Below are positions 19,093 to 27,480 of a DNA stretch of 33,252 nucleotides, piece after piece. This stretch comes from Prosthecobacter sp. (GTDB lineage Bacteria > Verrucomicrobiota > Verrucomicrobiia > Verrucomicrobiales > Verrucomicrobiaceae). Each line of letters begins with the position of its first letter. The first letter of the stretch is position 1. The translations under genes were made by a program, and so were the position numbers. Below the pieces are notes generated by a model that was not told the origin of the DNA, searched no databases, and worked only from the letters and a program-made list of their open reading frames with translations. The stretch is from contig JAOZVT010001048.1 of assembly GCA_025869455.1 (NCBI GenBank), positions 1 through 33,252 of the forward strand. The letters run 5' to 3'.

Positions 19093-19887
19093 TTATTTCG
19101 CCGGAGGCGTGTTTTCTTTGATCGATACGCCATTGCTGGCGCGTTCGGCACCGCCGTAGCTCAGCTCAGGGCTGGCTTCGCCGATCTCTTCGACAAGAAA
19201 GTTGACGATTTTCTTGGGATCTTCCGAAAGCACGGCTTGTAGCATCCGGGATTTCTGCGGGTCATCGTATTTGGAAATATCCATATCTAGACGGACAGAT
19301 CCTGGTGTGCCTTCCAGACCTTTCATTCGAGCGGCCAATTCCACGGTGGAGTTGATTTTGTTCTGCAGGCCTTTGTCTTGGCCGAGTTTGGTCAGAGCCA
19401 CTTTGAGGCTCTCATTCACTTCGGGAACACCCAGCAATTCAGTCGCGGTTTTGTTGGGGTACTTGGAAATGATGTCTTCCGCTTCTTCAGCCAGGGCATC
19501 CTTTTCAGCAGCGACCTTCTTTTTTGGGTCTTCTGCCAAGGCATCTAATAGATTGGCGTCCATGGCCTCAGCGGAAATGATTTCCGCTTTTGGGGCGGGC
19601 GCAGGCGTTGGGGCCTTCGTCGTTTCTGGAGTTTTGCCACAGGCAGCGAGCAGGATCGAAAGCCCCACAACACTTACGAGGCGTGAGCGACGACCTCCCT
19701 CGCCCTTCGTTAGAGGGGGCAGGGGTTGGTCGCTAGGTGACACAATCTCGAATGAGCTTTCGGCACCATCACCCTCACCTAACCTCTCCCTGAGGGAGAG
19801 GGACATGACACAAGCACTTCCCACCGCACGCTGGGACGCTTTGCGCGCTTCGGAGATGGGAGAATGCTGTGGTATGGATAGGGACAT
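19093..19887 (-). CDS. Putative lipoprotein with repeat-derived N-terminus
   Basis: The open frame encodes 264 residues. A lipoprotein signal core appears only at about residues 66-85: a basic RRSR, then LVSVVGLSILLAACGK with a lipobox and Cys83. Ahead of this the frame crosses a palindromic repeat (19694-19802), giving an unusually long pre-lipobox leader. The ATG at 19887 or the ATG at 19806 could be used; the true start is uncertain. The mature part begins with a Pro/Ala linker and continues as a helical domain (DALAEDPKKKVAAEKDALAE, ATELLGVPEVNESLKVALTK) of unknown family. It lies between dnaK (44-base gap) and groES on the same strand, so it may be co-transcribed with dnaK. No function is assigned. 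Confidence 0.65.
   Translation of the reverse strand: MSLSIPQHSPISEARKASQRAVGSACVMSLSLRERLGEGDGAESSFEIVSPSDQPLPPLTKGEGGRRSRLVSVVGLSILLAACGKTPETTKAPTPAPAPKAEIISAEAMDANLLDALAEDPKKKVAAEKDALAEEAEDIISKYPNKTATELLGVPEVNESLKVALTKLGQDKGLQNKINSTVELAARMKGLEGTPGSVRLDMDISKYDDPQKSRMLQAVLSEDPKKIVNFLVEEIGEASPELSYGGAERASNGVSIKENTPPAK
19694..19802. repeat. Palindromic G/C-rich repeat element, probably inserted in the lipoprotein gene
   Basis: One end is a perfect hairpin, CCTCTCCC-TGA-GGGAGAGG (19783-19801), next to ACCCTCACCTAA. The other end, from 19694, is an imperfect hairpin CTCCCTCGCCCTTCG...AGAGGGGGCAGGG. This 'CCCTCACCyyAACCCTCTCCCT-GAGGGAGAGGG' style is typical of short dispersed intergenic repeats in many bacteria (general knowledge). 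Here it lies within an open frame. Its exact boundaries cannot be set without other copies. Confidence 0.6.
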
Positions 19888-19931
19888 ACGGAAGACTCGT
19901 TTGATTCGGCGGTGTGGCGTTTGCCCTTAGC

Positions 19932-21884
<1,953 letters not shown>

Positions 21885-21937
21885 GTTATTTGGTTGTGGG
21901 GAAAAGGTTGGTTGGAAGGTTTTGGTGCTTCTTATAT

Positions 21938-21953
21938 GGCAGGTGCTGTGCCA
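21938..21953 (-). promoter_or_regulatory. dnaK: Sigma-54-like promoter match upstream of dnaK
   Basis: On the minus strand the sequence is TGGCACAGCACCTGCC, against the RpoN consensus TGGCACRNNNNTTGCW. The invariant GG and GC are exactly 10 bases apart, and two consensus positions differ. The -12 GC lies about 54 bases before the dnaK ATG. An overlapping TATAAG at the same place could be a vegetative -10 box, so sigma-54 use is not proved. Confidence 0.35.
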
Positions 21954-22039
21954 GCATGGTTATTTAAAAGATAATGCGTTGATGATCAGTAATTTACGAA
22001 TTGAACTAGGCATTTAGCGGTCTCCCCATTAGAAGACAA

Positions 22040-22102
22040 AAGTGCCATTTTTGGCACAACTGCGCTGGCACTTGGCACTTTAGAGTGTAGATTGTGGCAC
22101 TT
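22040..22102. promoter_or_regulatory. Cluster of TGGCACTT sites upstream of dnaK
   Basis: Within 63 bases the octamer TGGCACTT occurs at 22066-22073, 22073-22080 and 22095-22102, and inverted at 22040-22047. A further TGGCAC at 22052-22057 forms a perfect hairpin GTGCCA-TTTT-TGGCAC with the inverted copy. The cluster starts about 155 bases upstream of dnaK in the otherwise gene-free 21885-22215 stretch. A multi-site operator is the simplest reading; the regulator is unknown. Nothing else recognisable was seen in this gap. Confidence 0.5.
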
Positions 22103-22215
22103 TCAGAAACTGAGGAGCCAGCCTCCAGAGTGATTCACTAGAAGAGGTAAATAGCACGCAGTCTAGTTTGCTAGCCAGCAACCCTTGTTATTCCTGACCT
22201 TTTTGATTCGCTAAA

Positions 22216-24870
22216 TTACTTTTTAGAGAACTCCTTATCCAAGGCATCCAGATACTTTGAAATGGGGTCTGTACGCTCTGGGAGTTCCTTTTGTATGGTT
22301 TCGGGGAGTTTGAGATAATCCTCAAAAATACCAGACATGGACGGGGAACGATTGGCCTCATGCACATCCAAAAGATCCCGGATGGCATTACTTTTTTCCA
22401 CGGCGTTTTGAGTTCTTTCGCGCAGGCTGCGCAGACGCACATCCAGGCCTTTCGTGCGCCCTTTTAGGATGTCTTCCATCGCGGAAATGTAGTCTGCAAC
22501 GATGGGGCGGAAGAGGACGGCTCCACGATTTTGCAGAGCAGCTAGAGCATTTACATTTCGCACCATGATCTGATTGAGATCTTTGCGGTTTAAAATGGCG
22601 GCATAATCCTCAATGGGTATGGCCGCAGCGACAAGGGATTCGTTTGTAGGAGGCTGAGGTTTAGGTGGTGCTGGCCGTGGTTTAGGCTTGCTGACGACTT
22701 CTGGCTCAGGCTTGGGTTCTGGAGTGGGAGGTTCCTCCACTGGCATTTCTGCCTTTTCCTCGTTTTTTTCTTCTGAATGACTGCCGCCAAAAAGGTGAAG
22801 GCGCAGAGGCTGTCGTTTGGTTTTGTTTGTCTCAGCAGGAGCTGATTCTTCTTCCTTGGGTTCCTCAGCGGGGGCGGCTTCCTTCGGTTTTGGAGTTGGC
22901 TTTTTGTCTTCTTTGGGAGTGTCCTCAGATTTCTCTTTGGGCTCAGACTCGGCAGGTTTTTCTTCGATCTTCTTTTTTCCAAAGAGGCCAAAGAAGCGTT
23001 TTTTTTCCGTGGTTGCTGGCTCTTCTTCGACGGCGATTTCCTGATAGACGAAGGCGAAGATGGGGCGATTGGCCATCAATTGGGCGGCAATGGAGTCAGG
23101 CGCAGGAGATAAGGCTGCTTTTTTGTCCTGGGGGGCCGCTGGCGGTGCCTCTTCCGGCGTTTTTTCTTCCTTGTCTTTTTTACCGCTGCGGAACCATTTC
23201 AGAGGATTGAGCGACGAAGGTTTTTTCTCGGCTTCTGGCTCTTCAGCGGGCTTGGGTGCCGGTTCCTCTGCTTTGGGGGCAGGTTTCTTTTCCGCTTTGG
23301 GCTCAGGGGCACGGGGTGTTGGCTTCTCGGCGGGTTTATCCTCCGTTTGTGGCTTCGGTTCTTCGGGTACAGCGTCTTTAGGTTTTGGTTCATCTCCGAA
23401 CCAGCGATTGAAGAGGGGTTGACGATTAGGGGCCGTCGCGGCAGGGCTTGTTTCAGGTGGGCTGTCGGGCGAGGAGGCTTCAGAAGCACGGCCTTCTTCT
23501 TTAGGCATGGCGTTTTCGGATTCAGCCCGTGAGGCTTCTTCAATGGCGGCAGCGATTTCATCATCACTGCTGGTGCGTTTGGAGAAAGGATTCAGCCGAC
23601 TCATGATCCCGGGCTTTTCAGGTTCCACTGCTGCTGTGGGAGCCACGGCGGTCTCTTTCGGGGGCGCAGCTTTGACTTCAGGTTCTGGGGCAGGGGTAGG
23701 GGACGGGCGCGGTTTGGGGGTGCTTGGCTTGACCGTGGCCACGACGGGGCGGCTGCTGTGCGGGATCTCGCTGGGTTTTGCTTGGTAGCGGAAGGTGATA
23801 GCGTCCTCCAGGGCGGTCAGGGTGTCCTGTGTACTCAGGGGTTCGGCCATGCTCGGGCTGGCGAGGGTGGCAAGTTGGAGAGCCCACCATTTATTGAGGC
23901 TGGCTTCGCTGGAGGCAAAGTTGGGGAACCATTGATTGAGTAACTCCCTTTCTGTTCGGGGGTCGTTAGCCAGTGAATTGAGAAATTTCTCCATGCGCAT
24001 GCCGCTATCTGGCTGGTCTAAAAGAGCCAGGACGAGGGCGCAGCAAGAGGTCTGGTAGATGCTTTTAGAAAGGGCATCGTCAATGTCAGAGGCGGAGGCT
24101 TCAATGATCTCTTCAATGCCAAAGATTTTGCCGCTCTTGAAAATGGCGGCAAAGAGGGTGCTAGGACGGGCACGTTGACGGTAGTCCAGCGCCTCCATGA
24201 TCCCCAGGTAGAGCCAGTCTGGCAGAAGTAGCGATCGCTTGGCCGTGATCTCCTTTTGGTTGCGCAGGATGCGCTCTGCCAAGAGGGCGCGGATAATTTC
24301 TTTACGCAGGTCATTGGGATTGAGATCCTGGCGTAAATTGACATTCACCTGAATGTGAAAACCTCCCTGAGTGAGTTGGGAGATGATGGTGGAGACGGCT
24401 TTGTCCGCTTTGCGGGCACTTTCACCTGAGTTTAGCAGGACGATGATCGGCAGTGCCCAGGACTCCTTGCTATGAAGAAGCTTGCGTAATTCCAAGGCAA
24501 TGTCCTCGCATTTGCTGGAAAGTGCGCTGCGTAGGGTCAGCTCATCTCCGTGGACAATGAATTGGCCACTGGTGCTGGTGGAGGAGCCTGTTTTGGGCTT
24601 GTTCGCAGCAGGTAGGCCAGGGGTTGTGTTCAGGGCAGGTGGTGCGGTGGGGGCTATGCCATTTCCTGGGGGGAGGACCGGGGCACCAGGGATTGCTGGG
24701 GGAAAGTTGGGAGCCGTTTGCAACTGGCCCGGCAAAGGTGGTGCAACAGATAGGCCGGAAACGGGTGCTCCAGGTAACCCTGGCGGTGGCAGGCCGATGG
24801 AAGGTGGAGACTCCTGCGCACAAAGGCACGAGGCGACGAGAATAGAGACGAATGCAGCGGCGCGTGACAT
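22216..24870 (-). CDS. Large secreted protein with Pro/Lys/Glu-rich middle, function unknown
   Basis: An 884-residue protein with signal peptide (MSRAAAFVSILVASCLCAQ; VASC is also a weak lipobox). A Pro/Gly-rich segment follows to residue 95. A folded domain spans about 105-365. It contains SWALPIIVLLNSGESARKAD, IIRALLAERILRN and LLPDWLYLGIMEALDYR, an arrangement resembling peptidase-MA-like (gluzincin) proteins ('...HExxH... P-x-W-h-x-E-G'), but no HExxH is present. Residues about 370-745 are low-complexity with repeated Pro-Lys-Pro-Glu and two WF-centred motifs, NPFSKR and NPLKWFRSGKK. A helical C-terminal domain follows (about 750-884). It is the last gene of a likely operon, 15 bases after the small secreted protein. 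The long charged linker could span the periplasm. The function is unknown. Confidence 0.75.
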   Translation of the reverse strand: MSRAAAFVSILVASCLCAQESPPSIGLPPPGLPGAPVSGLSVAPPLPGQLQTAPNFPPAIPGAPVLPPGNGIAPTAPPALNTTPGLPAANKPKTGSSTSTSGQFIVHGDELTLRSALSSKCEDIALELRKLLHSKESWALPIIVLLNSGESARKADKAVSTIISQLTQGGFHIQVNVNLRQDLNPNDLRKEIIRALLAERILRNQKEITAKRSLLLPDWLYLGIMEALDYRQRARPSTLFAAIFKSGKIFGIEEIIEASASDIDDALSKSIYQTSCCALVLALLDQPDSGMRMEKFLNSLANDPRTERELLNQWFPNFASSEASLNKWWALQLATLASPSMAEPLSTQDTLTALEDAITFRYQAKPSEIPHSSRPVVATVKPSTPKPRPSPTPAPEPEVKAAPPKETAVAPTAAVEPEKPGIMSRLNPFSKRTSSDDEIAAAIEEASRAESENAMPKEEGRASEASSPDSPPETSPAATAPNRQPLFNRWFGDEPKPKDAVPEEPKPQTEDKPAEKPTPRAPEPKAEKKPAPKAEEPAPKPAEEPEAEKKPSSLNPLKWFRSGKKDKEEKTPEEAPPAAPQDKKAALSPAPDSIAAQLMANRPIFAFVYQEIAVEEEPATTEKKRFFGLFGKKKIEEKPAESEPKEKSEDTPKEDKKPTPKPKEAAPAEEPKEEESAPAETNKTKRQPLRLHLFGGSHSEEKNEEKAEMPVEEPPTPEPKPEPEVVSKPKPRPAPPKPQPPTNESLVAAAIPIEDYAAILNRKDLNQIMVRNVNALAALQNRGAVLFRPIVADYISAMEDILKGRTKGLDVRLRSLRERTQNAVEKSNAIRDLLDVHEANRSPSMSGIFEDYLKLPETIQKELPERTDPISKYLDALDKEFSKK

Positions 24871-24885
24871 GCGGGCAAAAAGAGG

Positions 24886-25452
24886 TTACGGGAAACGGGG
24901 GTCGAGCACGAGCTTGTCCTGAGCGAGCTGGATCTGATTCATCTGAAACAGAGCTTGGATTTCCTCCTGGAGAACGGAAGACAATTTCTCAAAGGCTGGG
25001 GTCAAGGGGCGCAGCATGCCACGTGGCACTTCCAGGTGTCCATAACGCCCACCGACAACTTCGACCCGAAAGGTTTTTTCAAGGCGTTTGATCTGGAGAT
25101 CCACGGTGGCGGTCGTTGTATGTCCGTGAACGTCCCAAGCTAAAGTCGCGTGAGCGATTTCGGGTTCTAGTTCAATGGCGAGTCGGTCAAAGGTGATCCA
25201 TTTGCCCGCCGGAGAGCGGAGGGTTCCCGTGAGCACCTTGGCAAGGTGGCGATTTAACTCGGCCTCGCTGATTTCAAAAATGGCGGAGCGCTTGATCGCG
25301 GCTTGTTTCAAGTCATCCACGAACTCGCGTTGCCGTGCCCCCACTTTCACGGGCTCCACCTGAGGCAAAGGCATGGACCGATGTGCCACCCAAGCAGCGC
25401 CCGCTAAGGCGCTCAGAGCGATGAGAAGCAAGGAATGGAGAAGAAATTTCAC
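24886..25452 (-). CDS. Small exported/anchored protein, function unknown
   Basis: A 188-residue protein with an N-terminal signal or anchor (KFLLHSLLLIALSALAGAAW). The mature part has FEISEAELNRHLAKVL, a helix resembling the 'h-x-E-x-x-L-N-x-h-L' segment near the start of several envelope lipid-binding-like domains (such as DUF2140 or DUF2993 types). Alternating strands follow: ITFDRLAIELEPEIAHATL, VDLQIKRL and FRVEVVGGRYGHLEVP. That resemblance is weak and should not be read as a family call. It is 91 bases after acylphosphatase and 15 bases before the 884-residue secreted protein, which suggests a joint envelope role. Confidence 0.7.
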   Translation of the reverse strand: MKFLLHSLLLIALSALAGAAWVAHRSMPLPQVEPVKVGARQREFVDDLKQAAIKRSAIFEISEAELNRHLAKVLTGTLRSPAGKWITFDRLAIELEPEIAHATLAWDVHGHTTTATVDLQIKRLEKTFRVEVVGGRYGHLEVPRGMLRPLTPAFEKLSSVLQEEIQALFQMNQIQLAQDKLVLDPRFP

Positions 25453-25543
25453 GAACAGTCGGATGATGTATCAGAACCCCCACCTAGGGCAAGTGTAATG
25501 AACGAGGGTAGGGCGACACGGTGTAGTAGGGCAGACTCTCCAG

Positions 25544-25819
25544 TCACCTGACGATGCTGAACCCGCGCTGCCCCACCAGAGCAGGAATGACGGAAACCTC
25601 ACGCTCTTTGATCAGAGAGCCCAGATTGCTTTCGTCGATAGCCGCTAAAAATGCATCCAATTCAGCGGGATCATGAGACATGGCCTGGAGTTGGACCCGG
25701 CCATCGGGCAGGTTTTTTACGGAGCCAGTGACCTCATAGCCGGAGGCAATTTGTTTGGTGGAATAGCGGAAACCGACGCCTTGGACGCGGCCAGAGTAAA
25801 GCACTTGCTTGGCAATCAT
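25544..25819 (-). CDS. acyP: Acylphosphatase
   Basis: A 91-residue acylphosphatase, the standard length. It hydrolyses acyl phosphates such as carbamoyl phosphate or 1,3-bisphosphoglycerate in the cytoplasm. The phosphate-binding loop YSGRVQGVGFRYST carries the conserved Arg, and GSVKNLPDGRVQLQA carries the catalytic Asn. The fold is a ferredoxin-like alpha/beta sandwich. Its ATG overlaps the stop of the 488-residue protein by ATGA (25816-25819), so translation is coupled. Pairing with an envelope protein is unusual, and the operon may be one of convenience. Confidence 0.95.
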   Translation of the reverse strand: MIAKQVLYSGRVQGVGFRYSTKQIASGYEVTGSVKNLPDGRVQLQAMSHDPAELDAFLAAIDESNLGSLIKEREVSVIPALVGQRGFSIVR

Positions 25820-27282
25820 GGAGCGTCCTTGGATACCGTATTCAGTGTCGAACGCAAGGCCATCCCAAACTCGGCTGTAGCGGCATCCAGGAGTAGCACA
25901 CCCTGTCTGCCGCGATTGTGCAGCAGTTGGATGTGCCTTCCTTGATCCTGAAGGCTGAATTCTTCTGCAGAATCAACGGTGGCTTTCACATCATAACGTT
26001 GGAGCAACCAGTTCCGCATGGCTTTGAAAAAGGCGTCCGCATTTTCAGGCGTGAGCCATTGGGTCTGCCATGCCACATGATCACGCGGATGGTCTGGCGC
26101 GGCGTAGGCTAACAAACGATCTGACTGCCAGCCTCGGGCTCCTTGTCCCGCGTCTTCATCGCTATTGTAGGTGCGTAAGGCTGTGAAGATGACGAAACGG
26201 CCCAGGGAATCATCCCAGTAGGGCTCATCTCCATGAACCGTGATGCTGGGGAACTCTAGGTGGGTGGCAGGCAGGGCTTGGTTGTCCAGATAGCGCTCCG
26301 TTTCGATGATCTCCGTGCAGTCGAGAGGTGGGCGTGAGTAGGCGGCGTTAAGTTGGGCAAAGCCGCCTGCGCTGTGCAGCGTTTGGGCAAATTCAAACCC
26401 AGGCCGAAAAGGGAACATGGCCAGTTCTCTGAGAAAGACGGGCAGCGGCACTTCATTCAAGGGATGATCCGGGTCTTCTGCGGGCAGATCACTCGTCGGT
26501 GCGGCGGCTGGATTTTGCAGGCTGAACAAAAAGCGTGTCAGGCCCGCATCACCAGCTAGCAGCGCTTCGCGCGCCAGGCGCTCATCCGTGCTCAGTGAAC
26601 GGGTTCTTTCTTCCGGGAAGAGGGTGCTGCCAAATTCTCTGAGGAGTTGACCAACGGCGATGGCTAAGGGCCGATCTGGCGCTGGTTTGCCTGGAATGGG
26701 CTCCGCGTCGGTGACAAGTAGGGTGCGGCTTTCCTGATCATACCATCCGCCAATTTGACGAGCCCATAGAGCTGCACGGAGGGGCAGTGGGTCCACAGGT
26801 TTGTCAATCCAACCTAGAGCAGTCAAGGCCAGGGCAAAGCGTGGCGCTTCATCATTGGGTTGCTGCTGCCGCATCCAGGTGAGGATGGCTTTTTCTACTT
26901 CGGCCTGGGTTGCGCCCACAGTGGGGATGGGCAGCGCCTGGATTTGGCGAAATTTCATCATGTCGAGTCCCATGCCGACATAGTCAGGCGTCATATCCTC
27001 ATCCTCGTTGGCGACTGCGGGTTCCATTTTCGGGATACCTTTCATGCCCAGTGTGCCCAGTTTTTGCAAGAGTTGTGCGTTTTCTTCCTGCAGGGCACCT
27101 ACTTGCCCTTGGAGGTACTCCACCTGTCCTTCCATCAGTTTCAGCTGAGCCTGGAAATCTTCGGGTTCTTCAATAGCTTCCTTTTTTGTAGGTGTTGGTG
27201 ACTTTTGTGAAACAAAGACGCCTACTCCTGTTCCTAAAAGGATGAGGGAGAGCAAAATGACAATAGGGGAGGCTTTGACCAT
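25816..27282 (-). CDS. Membrane-anchored coiled-coil protein resembling a zinc peptidase without HExxH
   Basis: A 488-residue protein with one N-terminal membrane segment (IVILLSLILLGTGVGVFV) and a coiled coil at about 46-78 (LKLMEGQVEYLQGQVGALQE). The C-terminal part resembles secreted zinc metallopeptidase-like proteins of Planctomycetes and Chloroflexi. It has GGWYDQESRTLLV at 178-190, LAREALLAGDAGLTRFLFSL at about 236-255, and a FPFRPGFEFAQTLHSAGGFA block followed by PPLDCTEIIETERYL. In those relatives the segment between the first two blocks carries HExxH; here it is AIAVGQLLREFGSTLF (about 207-222), without either His. I therefore read it as an inactive homologue (inference from memory of the family, not an alignment). 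It is the first gene of the minus-strand operon. Confidence 0.7.
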   Translation of the reverse strand: MVKASPIVILLSLILLGTGVGVFVSQKSPTPTKKEAIEEPEDFQAQLKLMEGQVEYLQGQVGALQEENAQLLQKLGTLGMKGIPKMEPAVANEDEDMTPDYVGMGLDMMKFRQIQALPIPTVGATQAEVEKAILTWMRQQQPNDEAPRFALALTALGWIDKPVDPLPLRAALWARQIGGWYDQESRTLLVTDAEPIPGKPAPDRPLAIAVGQLLREFGSTLFPEERTRSLSTDERLAREALLAGDAGLTRFLFSLQNPAAAPTSDLPAEDPDHPLNEVPLPVFLRELAMFPFRPGFEFAQTLHSAGGFAQLNAAYSRPPLDCTEIIETERYLDNQALPATHLEFPSITVHGDEPYWDDSLGRFVIFTALRTYNSDEDAGQGARGWQSDRLLAYAAPDHPRDHVAWQTQWLTPENADAFFKAMRNWLLQRYDVKATVDSAEEFSLQDQGRHIQLLHNRGRQGVLLLDAATAEFGMALRSTLNTVSKDAP

Positions 27283-27420
27283 GAGCTAGAATAGACGTGC
27301 GTTTTGCCCTGTCATGCAGGCGGTGAGGGGGGATTGTATGACACAACAGAAACTAAAATAAGATAGTGAGAAATCCCAAGCAGCAAAAAGTGTATAACCT
27401 TTTGCAAAGACTCACATCTA

Positions 27421-27462
27421 GCCAAGTTCGTTCAGTTGTTCATTCAAAGCAGAGAACTTGGC
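27421..27462. repeat. Inverted repeat in the leader of the 691-residue repeat protein
   Basis: GCCAAGTTC (27421-27429) and GAACTTGGC (27454-27462) are perfect reverse complements separated by 24 bases. The right arm ends 18 bases before the ATG at 27481. It could be an operator or a leader hairpin. No U tract follows. Confidence 0.45.
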
Positions 27463-27480
27463 CTTCCCTCCTAACCAAAG

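Noticed and set aside
22042-22102. Sigma-54 promoters at the other TGGCAC copies
   Set aside because: None of them has GC at the required spacing from GG on either strand. They are better read as operator-like repeats.
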